This document shows, piece after piece, positions 44,850-53,395 of a stretch of DNA of 64,000 bases. This stretch comes from Maribacter luteus. GTDB taxonomy: Bacteria > Bacteroidota > Bacteroidia > Flavobacteriales > Flavobacteriaceae. The notes beneath the pieces are model-generated. The model worked only from the letters and a program-made list of their open reading frames with translations. It did no database searches and was not told the origin of the DNA. The position numbers and the translations under genes are program-made. The stretch is taken from contig NZ_WKJH01000002.1 of NCBI RefSeq assembly GCF_009674825.1, positions 124,001 to 188,000 of the forward strand, read 5' to 3'. Each line of letters starts with the position of its first letter. Positions within the stretch are counted from its first letter, which is position 1.

Positions 44850-46610
44850 TTATTTTATATCCAGAACAAAGGGCATTCTCGTCTGTATTCCCTTTTGCTC
44901 CATAGCAGATTTCATTTGTTTAAGGATACCATAAGTTTCTTCCCCGATTTCCTCTTTTATTATACTTTCTCCTATTTTGGATTTGGCCGAACCCATATCT
45001 TCCATGAACCGTTCAAAACCGGATTTATATTTTGGGAATTTCTTAATTCCGTACGTCTTGACCTCAGCAAGTTCCGCTGCAGCTGCAATGGCATCATCCA
45101 AATTCCCCAATTCATCTACCAATCCCAATCTCTTGGCATCTGTCCCGCTCCATACACGCCCTTGTGCCAAACTATCGGCTTGGGCAACGGTTATATTACG
45201 ACCTTTTGCCACACGATCCAAGAAGGTTTCATAAATCTCTTCGATACCATGTTGTACCACATTCCTAAAGTTATCGGTCATAGGTTCAAAAACGGAGTAA
45301 TCGACCGAATTTTTGTTCGTTCCCACTTGTTCCGCATTGATTCCTATATCAGCAGCCAATTCGTTGATATTCGGAATGGTTCCGAAAACCCCGATAGAAC
45401 CTGTTATTGTTGTTGGTTCGGCAAATATCTTATTGGCTCCGGCTGCAATGTAATATCCGCCAGAAGCGGCAACATTACCCATTGATACCACTACGGGCTT
45501 ACTTTCTTTGGCCAACTCGATTTCGCGCCAGATAATATCCGATGTCAAAGCACTCCCACCGGGCGAATCAACACGCAACACTATAGCCTTCACCTTATCG
45601 TCATCAACCGCTTTTTTCAACGCTTCGGTAATAATTCCCTGTCCAATCACATCCGGGCCTCCTTCACCATATAAGATATCCCCTTGGGCAAAAATCACGG
45701 CAACCTTATCATCCCCCTTATATATTGATTTTTTGTTGGCACGTTTGGCATAGTCGACTACCGAGACCATATTCACCTCATCATCCTTACTTAGGGATAA
45801 TGCGGATTGAAGTTTTGCCACGTACTGATCATAGAAAAGCACATCATCTATCAATCCGGAAGCTTTTGCATATTTCGGTGATCTTCCCCCTAAGGTGTCG
45901 GCAATGACGTTCACATCGGCTTCACTAATATTCCTTCCTTCCGAAATATCGGCGACCATGGTATTCCATAAAGAACTCAGTAGCTCCTTGATCTGGGTCC
46001 TATTGGCATCACTCATTTCATTTGCCAAAAACGGTTCTACGGCACTTTTATATTTACCGTGACGAATCACCTCCATCTTAACCCCTGTTTTTTCTTGAAG
46101 ATCTTTGTAAAAAAGTACTTCGGAAGAAAGTCCTTTAAAATCCATCCCTCCAACCGGATTTAAAAACACGGAATCGGCCACAGTAGCCAAATAGTAATCC
46201 TTCTGCAAATAATAATCCGCAAAACTGTAAATGAACTTTCCACTTTCCTTAAAATCTTTCAAGGCTTTGCGCAATTCCTGTGTCTGAGCCAGGCCGGTCA
46301 TCAGAAAATTATTATTGATACTTATTCCTTTAATATCATTATCTGTCTTGGCAACTTCAATTGCATGCAGAACCTCGTCCAAGCCCTGTGCTTGCCCAAA
46401 AAAGCTAGCGAACGGATCCGCCTCATTTTCCCCCACATAGTCATTTACCGGTTGTTGCAATTGCAACTCCAAAATAGAGTTCGATTTGACCACAACACCT
46501 TCATCCGCACTACCAATAAGACTCACGAACATGATAAACATGACGAACATAATCCCGAAAGCGATCAGACACCCGAGAATGGCCGCTAAAAGATTTCTCA
46601 AAAAATTCAT
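44850..46610 (-). CDS. sppA: signal peptide peptidase SppA, 67K type
   Basis: 586 residues from ATG 46610 (MNFLRNLLAAILG); an ATG at 46619 is also possible. An N-terminal membrane helix (about 7-32) is followed by two ClpP-like domains. The Lys/Ser dyad is visible: K186 in RHGKYKSAVEPF and S383 in AASGGYYIAAG. SppA degrades cleaved signal peptides in the membrane. It heads an operon with the queuosine-precursor transporter and possibly the AsmA gene, and is divergent from folK-dNK. Confidence 0.95.
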   Translation of the reverse strand: MNFLRNLLAAILGCLIAFGIMFVMFIMFVSLIGSADEGVVVKSNSILELQLQQPVNDYVGENEADPFASFFGQAQGLDEVLHAIEVAKTDNDIKGISINNNFLMTGLAQTQELRKALKDFKESGKFIYSFADYYLQKDYYLATVADSVFLNPVGGMDFKGLSSEVLFYKDLQEKTGVKMEVIRHGKYKSAVEPFLANEMSDANRTQIKELLSSLWNTMVADISEGRNISEADVNVIADTLGGRSPKYAKASGLIDDVLFYDQYVAKLQSALSLSKDDEVNMVSVVDYAKRANKKSIYKGDDKVAVIFAQGDILYGEGGPDVIGQGIITEALKKAVDDDKVKAIVLRVDSPGGSALTSDIIWREIELAKESKPVVVSMGNVAASGGYYIAAGANKIFAEPTTITGSIGVFGTIPNINELAADIGINAEQVGTNKNSVDYSVFEPMTDNFRNVVQHGIEEIYETFLDRVAKGRNITVAQADSLAQGRVWSGTDAKRLGLVDELGNLDDAIAAAAELAEVKTYGIKKFPKYKSGFERFMEDMGSAKSKIGESIIKEEIGEETYGILKQMKSAMEQKGIQTRMPFVLDIK

Positions 46611-46634
46611 TTCAAACATATTATTATTAGGAGC

Positions 46635-46642
46635 CAAAGATA
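46635..46642 (-). promoter_or_regulatory. candidate minus-7 box for sppA
   Basis: On the minus strand TATCTTTG, an exact TAnnTTTG match 24 bp before ATG 46610. It supports 46610 over 46619, which would leave almost no leader. Confidence 0.5.
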
Positions 46643-46681
46643 ACCAAAGTGAAATTGTTTTGTTTACTTTGCCCTAATATT

Positions 46682-47827
46682 ATGAACGAACGTAAAAAGG
46701 CCTACATTTCTATTGGCAGTAACCTTGGCAACCGCCTTCAAAACCTGCAAAACGCCATATTTCAGATACATAACGAAATTGGCCCTGTACCTGCTATTTC
46801 CAAAGTCTTCGAAAGTGAATCATGGGGATTCGATGCAGATGATTTCCTAAATGCATGTATCACCGTTGAGACCCATTTACCCCCTGAAGAACTGCTGGAA
46901 AAAATACTTTCCATTGAAAAAAAATTAGGCAGAAAGCGTAATTCTGTAAAAGGATATGCATCCAGGACCATCGATATCGACATTATATACTATGGAAATG
47001 AAAGGGTAAGGACCGATACTTTGACCATTCCCCACCCCAAGCTGCAAGAGCGAAAGTTCGTTCTTTTGCCCCTTGCCGATATCGCCCCCCAATTTTACCA
47101 TCCGATCCTTGGGAAGGACACACGGAACCTGATACAGGAATGCAAAGACAAAGGTCGTGTTCACAAAACAACACAAAGGCTTTATAAAACCAGAGAGGAG
47201 TTATTCTCGAACCTCAGTTTTATGGCCATCGAAGGTAATATAGGTGCAGGTAAAACCACACTGTCCCATAAGATCGCGGAAGACTTCAATGGCAAGTTGG
47301 TTTTGGAACGCTTCGCGGACAACCCTTTTTTACCTAAATTCTATGAAGACCAAGGGCGTTATGCCTTTCCGTTGGAAATGTCATTTTTGGCGGATCGCTA
47401 TCAGCAATTTACCGATGATACCTCGCAGTTCGACCTATTCAAAAGTTTTATGGTCAGCGATTATGATATTTATAAATCGCTGATTTTCGCACAGGTCACT
47501 TTACAGAATGATGAGTTTGAACTTTACCGAAAACTCTTCAACCTTATGTACAAAGAAGTACAAAAACCGAAAATCTACGTTTACTTATACCAATCTACCG
47601 AAAGGCTCCTCGAAAACATCAAGAAGCGCGGAAGAGCCTATGAACAAAGCATTGAAGCTACTTATCTAAATAAGATAAACAAAGGTTATTTTGATTTTTT
47701 CAAAAGCTACCCGGAACAGAACACCCTTATTATAGATGTTGGGGATTTGGATTTCGTGGCCCGTTCGGAGGATTATGAAACCATAATCAGCAAGATTCAA
47801 GATTTTGCCTTGGACCTAAAATTTTAA
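46682..47827 (+). CDS. folK: fused HPPK (FolK) / deoxynucleoside kinase
   Basis: 381 residues from ATG 46682. Residues 1 to about 160 are 2-amino-4-hydroxy-6-hydroxymethyldihydropteridine pyrophosphokinase (AYISIGSNLGNRLQNL; RTIDIDIIYYG; IPHPKLQERKFVLLPL), a folate-pathway step. Residues 180-381 are a deoxynucleoside kinase with P-loop EGNIGAGKTT near 184-193, the substrate segment FLADRYQQF, and the LID-type RLLENIKKRGRAYEQ. The single frame is unbroken. I recall this FolK-dNK fusion from other Flavobacteriia, so it is probably lineage-wide. The two activities have no obvious metabolic link beyond nucleotide and folate supply. Confidence 0.94.
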   Translation: MNERKKAYISIGSNLGNRLQNLQNAIFQIHNEIGPVPAISKVFESESWGFDADDFLNACITVETHLPPEELLEKILSIEKKLGRKRNSVKGYASRTIDIDIIYYGNERVRTDTLTIPHPKLQERKFVLLPLADIAPQFYHPILGKDTRNLIQECKDKGRVHKTTQRLYKTREELFSNLSFMAIEGNIGAGKTTLSHKIAEDFNGKLVLERFADNPFLPKFYEDQGRYAFPLEMSFLADRYQQFTDDTSQFDLFKSFMVSDYDIYKSLIFAQVTLQNDEFELYRKLFNLMYKEVQKPKIYVYLYQSTERLLENIKKRGRAYEQSIEATYLNKINKGYFDFFKSYPEQNTLIIDVGDLDFVARSEDYETIISKIQDFALDLKF

Positions 47828-47920
47828 GAAATATTTCACATATTACTTGTGTAAAACCATAGGTTTTCATTAATTAGCATCTGCTTAACGAGCAGCTGAC
47901 TAACTCAAACTATATATCCG

Positions 47921-47950
47921 AAAAACCCTGATGTAACCATCAGGGTTTTT
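47921..47950. terminator. bidirectional terminator between convergent genes
   Basis: A perfect 13-bp stem (AAAAACCCTGATG with its complement) and a TAAC loop, flanked by A-run and T-run. It serves both the folK-dNK gene and the TrmH gene, whose stop codon touches it. Confidence 0.93.
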
Positions 47951-48480
47951 TATTTATTGATTTTTGACCAAAAATCCCAAATTACGATTCCCGCACTGAC
48001 CGATATATTCAAGGAATGCTTGGTGCCATATTGCGGAATCTCCAGAACGTCATCACTCATATCAACCACTTCCTGATCAACCCCCTTTACCTCATTTCCA
48101 AAGACAAGTGCATATTTGGCCTTTTCATCCACAGAAAATCCATTCAGTAGTTTGGCATTTTCAGCTTGTTCAACCGAAAGCACCTGATATCCCCCATCCT
48201 TTAATCGGGATACTAATTCCAAAGTGCTTTCACAGTACTCCCAAGAAACACTTTCGGTGGCACCCAAGGCGGTTTTACGAATATCTTTATGGGGAGGGGT
48301 AGCGGTGATGCCACAGAGGTAAATTTTCTCGACCAAAAAGGCATCTGCGGTCCTGAACACCGAGCCGATATTGTTCAAACTGCGTATATTATCCAATATG
48401 ATAACCAGAGGGGTTTTCTTCGCTTCCTTAAAAGCCTCAACATCCAATCGGTTCAATTCCTCATTCCTTAACTTGCGCAT
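47950..48480 (-). CDS. TrmH (SpoU) family RNA methyltransferase
   Basis: 176 residues, a bare SPOUT domain. The three family motifs are present: NNIGSVFRTADAF (motif 1, about 37-49), ALVFGNEVKGV (motif 2) and YGTKHSLNISVSAGIVIWDF (motif 3 with the knot). It should 2'-O-methylate a tRNA or rRNA; the exact target cannot be told. It is divergent from mutS. Confidence 0.92.
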   Translation of the reverse strand: MRKLRNEELNRLDVEAFKEAKKTPLVIILDNIRSLNNIGSVFRTADAFLVEKIYLCGITATPPHKDIRKTALGATESVSWEYCESTLELVSRLKDGGYQVLSVEQAENAKLLNGFSVDEKAKYALVFGNEVKGVDQEVVDMSDDVLEIPQYGTKHSLNISVSAGIVIWDFWSKINK

Positions 48481-48621
48481 AGTTCTTTGATCTTATTCAT
48501 TACAAACGCAAAAGGCCTGTAAACTTTTCCGAAAATATCAACAATCATTTTTAAACCCTATCAAAAACCGTACATTTCGCTTTTGATAGTTCGGGTACAA
48601 AAATAACTAATAAATCCACTT

Positions 48622-51243
48622 TTGGCAGACAAGAAGAAAACAAAGAAGGTCACCCCTTTAATGCAGCAGTACAACACCATCAAGACCAAATATCCTGATG
48701 CTTTACTTCTCTTTCGCGTGGGTGACTTTTATGAAACCTTTGGTGAAGATGCCGTAAAGGCCTCAAAGATTTTGGGAATTATCCTCACCCATCGTAATAA
48801 TGGAGGGGACCGCACCGAACTTGCCGGTTTTCCGCACCATTCTTTGAACACCTACCTTCCAAAATTGGTAAAGGCCGGTCAACGGGTGGCCATATGCGAC
48901 CAACTGGAAGACCCTAAACTTACCAAGAGCATTGTAAAACGTGGGGTTACCGAATTGGTCACACCTGGCGTGGCCCTTAACGATGACATTTTAAATGCCA
49001 AAACCAACAATTTCCTTTGCGCCGTACATTTCGGGAGAAAATTATTAGGGGTTTCCTTTTTGGATATCTCTACCGGCGAATTTTTGGTCGCCGAAGGCAA
49101 TGAGGAACAAATAGATAAATTACTCCAAAACCTGGAGCCCAATGAAATTTTGGTATCCAAGGCCCATAAAACCGAATTCCAATCCATATTCGGCAAGCAG
49201 TTCCATACGTTTTTTACTGAAGATTGGTTGTTTCAGGAAGATTATGCCTTGGAAACCCTCACCAATCATTTTAAGACCAATTCCTTAAAAGGTTTCGGCG
49301 TGGACCAATTGAGCAATGGCATCATTGCTTCGGGCGTGGTACTCCATTATCTGTCGGAAACACAACATAGACAGTTACAACATATCAATACCATAAAACG
49401 TATTGCCGAGGAAGAATACATATGGATGGACCGTTTTACCATCAAAAACCTTGAGCTATACCATTCTACCAATACCAATGCGGTAACCCTATTGGAAGTT
49501 ATAGACCATACGATTTCCCCGATGGGAGGTAGAATGTTGAAACGTTGGTTGGCCCTACCCTTAAAGAATATTGCAAAAATAAGAAGGCGCCATCAGGTCA
49601 TTTCTTATCTGACCAAGGATGAATCCGGATTTCAGAAACTGCAGCACCACCTGAAACAAATGGGTGATCTGGAGCGTTTGATATCCAAAGTGGCAACGGG
49701 AAAAATAAACCCGAAGGAGGTCATCCAACTTAAAAATTCCTTGGAAGCCATCCTACCCATAAAACAACTTACGGCCAATTGCGACAATGAGGCGTTAAAG
49801 CTCATTGGGGACCAATTGCATTCCTGTGATATGCTCCGCAATAAAATCAAGGAAATGGTCAATGAGGAAGCCCCGGTCAACGTACTAAAGGGCAATGCCA
49901 TTGCACAAGGGTATTCCGAAGAACTCGATGAACTTCGTGGCTTGGCCTTTTCCGGCAAGGAATATTTGGACAAAATGCTCGAAAGGGAGACCGAGAGAAC
50001 CAGTATAACCTCATTGAAAATAGCATCGAACAATGTTTTCGGTTACTATATCGAGGTCAGGAACACCCATAAAGACAAAGTACCGGAAGAGTGGATCCGC
50101 AAACAGACCTTGGTCAATGCCGAGCGTTATATAACCGAAGAACTTAAAGAATACGAAGCCAAAATCCTTGGGGCCGAAGAACGCATCTTGCAATTGGAAC
50201 AGCAATTGTTCTCCCAACTGGTCGTTTGGATGCAGGAATATATCGTACCCGTGCAGAACAATGCCTATCAAATAGCAACTTTGGACTGCCTCTGCGGTTT
50301 TACCCAACTGGCCAAAAGCAATAACTATAACGAGCCTCAACTCAATGATTCCACCGAATTGGAAATCATAGGGGGTCGCCACCCAGTTATTGAAAAACAA
50401 TTACCCCTCGGGGAAGCATATATCACCAATGATGTGGTGCTCAATAGGGACAACCAACAGATCATTATGATCACAGGACCCAATATGAGTGGTAAATCGG
50501 CCATTTTGAGGCAAACGGCCTTAATCGTGTTGTTGGCCCAAATGGGTAGTTTCGTACCGGCGGAAAGTGCGAAAATCGGTTATGTGGACAAGATATTCAC
50601 CCGGGTGGGCGCCAGTGACAATATTTCCATGGGCGAATCAACTTTTATGGTCGAAATGAACGAAACCGCTTCTATCTTAAACAACCTATCCGAGAGAAGC
50701 CTTATCCTTTTAGACGAAATTGGCCGTGGTACGAGCACTTACGACGGCATATCGATTGCTTGGGCCATATCGGAATATTTACATGAGCATCCTGCCCGTG
50801 CAAAAACACTTTTCGCCACACACTATCACGAACTGAATGAAATGGCCTCTACATTCGATCGCATAAAGAATTTCAACGTATCGGTCAAGGAAATGAAAGA
50901 CAAGGTCCTTTTCTTACGCAAACTTACCCCGGGAGGAAGTGAACATAGTTTTGGGATCCATGTGGCAAAAATGGCCGGCATGCCCCAACAAGTGATCCTC
51001 AAAGCGAACAAACTCCTTAAAAAACTGGAAAAATCACATTCCAGTGAGGAGCTGACCGATAAGCTGCATGCCGTACAAGATGAGATGCAATTGAGTTTCT
51101 TTAATTTGGACGACCCCCTACTGGAACAGATAAAAGAGGAAATAATCCATTTGGACATCAACACCCTTACTCCGGTCGAGGCTTTGATGAAACTGAATGA
51201 AATTAAACGATTGCTCACCAAAAACAAAAAAGCTACTTCCTAA
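48622..51243 (+). CDS. mutS: DNA mismatch repair protein MutS
   Basis: 873 residues. The start is TTG at 48622: the conserved opening ([16 protein letters not shown]) begins right there and no ATG is available. The mismatch-reading Phe-x-Glu motif is FYETFG near 36-41. The ATPase has Walker [14 protein letters not shown] near 618, the [10 protein letters not shown] motif, Walker [15 protein letters not shown], and the conserved [10 protein letters not shown]. MutS recognises mispairs and recruits MutL. Full length with a normal C-terminus. Confidence 0.98.
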   Translation: MADKKKTKKVTPLMQQYNTIKTKYPDALLLFRVGDFYETFGEDAVKASKILGIILTHRNNGGDRTELAGFPHHSLNTYLPKLVKAGQRVAICDQLEDPKLTKSIVKRGVTELVTPGVALNDDILNAKTNNFLCAVHFGRKLLGVSFLDISTGEFLVAEGNEEQIDKLLQNLEPNEILVSKAHKTEFQSIFGKQFHTFFTEDWLFQEDYALETLTNHFKTNSLKGFGVDQLSNGIIASGVVLHYLSETQHRQLQHINTIKRIAEEEYIWMDRFTIKNLELYHSTNTNAVTLLEVIDHTISPMGGRMLKRWLALPLKNIAKIRRRHQVISYLTKDESGFQKLQHHLKQMGDLERLISKVATGKINPKEVIQLKNSLEAILPIKQLTANCDNEALKLIGDQLHSCDMLRNKIKEMVNEEAPVNVLKGNAIAQGYSEELDELRGLAFSGKEYLDKMLERETERTSITSLKIASNNVFGYYIEVRNTHKDKVPEEWIRKQTLVNAERYITEELKEYEAKILGAEERILQLEQQLFSQLVVWMQEYIVPVQNNAYQIATLDCLCGFTQLAKSNNYNEPQLNDSTELEIIGGRHPVIEKQLPLGEAYITNDVVLNRDNQQIIMITGPNMSGKSAILRQTALIVLLAQMGSFVPAESAKIGYVDKIFTRVGASDNISMGESTFMVEMNETASILNNLSERSLILLDEIGRGTSTYDGISIAWAISEYLHEHPARAKTLFATHYHELNEMASTFDRIKNFNVSVKEMKDKVLFLRKLTPGGSEHSFGIHVAKMAGMPQQVILKANKLLKKLEKSHSSEELTDKLHAVQDEMQLSFFNLDDPLLEQIKEEIIHLDINTLTPVEALMKLNEIKRLLTKNKKATS

Positions 51244-51367
51244 ATAATTTGGATAATAGAAACAAACCTACATAACTTTTAAAATCGAGCAGTTTTGGTA
51301 TTTTAAGAGTGATAACCCCACCTGTTTCTAGGATTTAACAAGTTTGAACATTTTAAAAAGAATTTTC

Positions 51368-51397
51368 TTTGCGTTTTATAGAATTGTATTAAATTTG
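51368..51397 (+). promoter_or_regulatory. promoter of the tRNA-Gly gene
   Basis: TTTG (51368-51371), an 18-bp spacer and TAAATTTG (51390-51397), an excellent match to the Bacteroidota consensus, 36 bp before the tRNA. Confidence 0.75.
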
Positions 51398-51433
51398 CAT
51401 CCGCATCACAAACGATGTGACGTTCTTTAAAAT

Positions 51434-51506
51434 GCGAAAATAGCTCAGTTGGTAGAGCATCACCTTGCCAAGGTGGAGGTCGCGGGTTCGAATCCCGTTT
51501 TTCGCT
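51434..51506 (+). tRNA. tRNA-Gly (GCC)
   Basis: A full cloverleaf: acceptor GCGAAAA with TTTTCGC, D-arm GCTCAGTTGGTAGAGC, anticodon loop TTGCCAA (anticodon GCC), T-arm with GGTTCGAATCC. CCA is not encoded. 73 nt including the discriminator T. Confidence 0.97.
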
Positions 51507-51507
51507 C

Positions 51508-51533
51508 AAAACGCTGCTTGTCAGCGTTTTTTT
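51508..51533 (+). terminator. terminator after tRNA-Gly
   Basis: AAAACGCTG and CAGCGTTTT pair around a 5-base loop, followed by more T. It directly follows the tRNA. Confidence 0.85.
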
Positions 51534-51607
51534 ATTTAAGTTCGCCTTAAGTATTGGCCCCGAAGGCTTTCGGGAATCAACCAAAACTTAAAAAGGCCGA
51601 CCTAAAG

Positions 51608-51691
51608 GCTCGAGTGGTGGAATTGGTAGACACGTTGGACTTAAAATCCAATGGACATTAGTCCGTATGGGTTCAAGTCCCATCTCGAGTA
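51608..51691 (+). tRNA. tRNA-Leu (TAA)
   Basis: 84 nt with a long variable arm (TGGACATTAGTCCGT), as expected for class II Leu. Anticodon loop CTTAAAA (anticodon TAA), T-loop GGTTCAAGTCC, acceptor GCTCGAG with CTCGAGT (first pair G-T). CCA is not encoded. No TAnnTTTG box lies between it and the previous terminator. Confidence 0.97.
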
Positions 51692-51701
51692 CAGATAGTT
51701 G

Positions 51702-51732
51702 AAAAAGTCCTGACAATAGTCGGGACTTTTTT
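51702..51732 (+). terminator. terminator after tRNA-Leu
   Basis: AAAAAGTCCTGAC pairs with GTCGGGACTTTTT around AATA (one mismatch), ending in six T. Confidence 0.88.
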
Positions 51733-51775
51733 GTTTCCGGTAACCGAGCCAAGCTAGCTTGGGCGAAGGTGGACG

Positions 51776-51860
51776 AAACAAAAAAGCCTCATGAAATGAG
51801 GACTTTTTCAACTTCAACATGTTCGTAAGGGACTCACCGACGAAGGAGGTAATTCCCATC
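51776..51860. repeat. direct repeat downstream of tRNA-Leu, copy 1
   Basis: About 85 bp, nearly identical to 51904-51990. It opens with a terminator-like hairpin (CCTCAT/ATGAGG flanked by A- and T-runs) and continues with CATGTTCGTAAGGGACTCAC and GGTAATTCCCATC. GGGA/TCCC and ACC/GGT can pair, so the second half may also fold. No coding capacity seen. Confidence 0.85.
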
Positions 51861-51903
51861 TACTAAAATTCCCATGAATCTTTCCCTCTTTTTTGGGGTC
51901 AGA

Positions 51904-51990
51904 AAACAAAAAAGCCTCATGGAATGAGGACTTTTTCAACTTCAACATGTTCGTAAGGGACTCACCGATCGTAGTGAGGTAATTCCCATC
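51904..51990. repeat. direct repeat downstream of tRNA-Leu, copy 2
   Basis: Second copy of the unit at 51776-51860. It differs by one base in the hairpin loop and by a changed 9-11 base segment between the two paired blocks. It leads straight into the longer repeat module that begins at 51944. Confidence 0.85.
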
Positions 51991-52880
51991 CTTGGGGTAT
52001 TTCTTTCCTTTACTATATCTTAAACCAAAATCTAATGAATCTATCTTTAAGTTATATCGATTGTCTAATCAAAAAATAGAATATTCTTTTTCATGTTTTC
52101 TGTTCTTTTTTGCATCGCCCAAATGCAAAGCATTCATGAATACTTTTAAAAAACAATGGATAAGCCGATGAATAAAAAAGAACCAGGGCCGAATAAGCAA
52201 GGTACGGTGTACCTTACTTAAGAGGAGCCAGCCGTAGCCTTGGCCAGTCGATTAACATTAAAGTTTCAAAGTATCCTAACTTTCCACAGCCGCAGCGCCC
52301 AGACCGCTTTCACTTGGGTGAAATGCTCTTTGGGCGCCTACCTTTGCCCTATTTGAAAACTCCTTGATTTACTACGAAAATAAAAATAGGCCGTTTCACA
52401 TCTATTTATGGCTACGACATTATATAGAAAGGACCGACCTTTTCTTCCTAACATGTTCGTACGGGACTCACCGACGAAGAAGGTAATTCCCATACTTGGG
52501 GTATTTCTTTCCCTTACTAGATCTTAAACCAAAATCTAAAGAACCATCTTTTAGGTGCATTGATTATATAATCATGGAATATTCTTTTTTATGTCTTCTG
52601 TTCTTTTTTGCATCGCCCCAAAAAGAACGAAAAAACGCTAGGCTGATTTTGAATTTCTTGAAATCTACATTCTTTCCACGGCCGCACCATCCAGGCCGCT
52701 TTCACTACCGTGAAATGCTCTTTGGATGGATTCCAAAAGCCCTAGTGGAAAACCCTTGATTTCGTACGAAATTTAAAATAGGCCGTTCCCCCTCAATGTA
52801 TAGCTGCCAAAGTATATAAAACTGTAGTCCCGAAAGGACCGGTCTTTTCTTTCCAATAGGTTCGGATGGGACGCACCTAA
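51944..52880. repeat. degenerate tandem duplication of a roughly 0.4-0.5 kb non-coding module
   Basis: Units begin at 51944, 52450 and, in trace form, 52855, each opening with a form of AACATGTTCGTAAGGGACTC. Both full units share, in order, TTGGGGTATTTCTTTCC, CTTAAACCAAAATCTAA, CTGTTCTTTTTTGCATCGCC, a block with CCGCTTTCACT and GTGAAATGCTCTTTGG, and a closing AAAATAGGCCGTT. Similarity is clear by eye with many substitutions and indels. I see no gene in it; the only open frames start at TTG and are not conserved between units. Confidence 0.75.
52195..52219. repeat. inverted repeat inside the tandem module
   Basis: AAGCAAGGTAC and GTACCTTACTT pair (10 of 11) around GGT. It is not followed by a T-run and is absent from the second unit, so it is an insertion in unit 1. 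It could be a protein site or a folded RNA element. Confidence 0.55.
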
Positions 52881-53395
52881 AAACTTTAAGAAAACCCCAT
52901 TCTATTGCATGATTTAGCCCCTAAATCATTGAAACCGTGAATATATTTAAACGAGAGCAAATTTTTCTATATTATCCGCACCAAAAGGCTTGAAAATAAA
53001 CATTTATGGTAAAAGTGAATTCAAAAAAACCGTTTATAAAACTAGGTCGTATATATTTACGTTACTATCATAAATAATTGTTCCCCAAGCGTTACGTAAT
53101 ACAAGTAAATCGAATTCTGGGCCAAACGTTTTTATAAACCTAAAAACACGGTCAGGAAGTAATAAATTAAATGGGCACTACAACTTTTTATATGATATGA
53201 GAGATTATTTACTCCTTTCCAATCTACTGGAATTCTGGCTCCCCACTAAAATTTTATCGGTAAACAACACTTTTTTTTGGTTTTATCAATGTAGTTCATC
53301 GAATAAACACATCTTTTCATCGACAATGTGTATTTTTTAAATAGTTTTATGTTCCCAAATAAACTTAATACGTTATTTAAATTACCTACATTATT
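52881..53395. other. intergenic stretch, no gene seen
   Basis: AT-rich spacer between the repeat module and the lyase-like lipoprotein gene. No exact TAnnTTTG box near the gene start, no tRNA and no strong hairpin were found. It must hold the promoter of the downstream gene, but I cannot place it. Confidence 0.6.

Noticed and set aside
44751-45485. Plus-strand ORF of 244 codons across the transporter and sppA
   Set aside because: Antisense to two well-supported genes.
51303-51584. Minus-strand ORF of 93 codons across tRNA-Gly
   Set aside because: It is the antisense of the tRNA; the RDSNPRPPPWQGDALPTE-type peptide is a known artefact of tRNA genes.
51641-51859. Minus-strand ORF of 72 codons across tRNA-Leu and repeat copy 1
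   Set aside because: Its end is antisense tRNA-Leu and its start lies in the repeat; no protein-like features.
52496-52759. Plus-strand ORF of 87 codons in the second repeat unit
   Set aside because: TTG start, low-complexity hydrophobic and basic stretches, and the matching unit 1 region does not keep the same protein.
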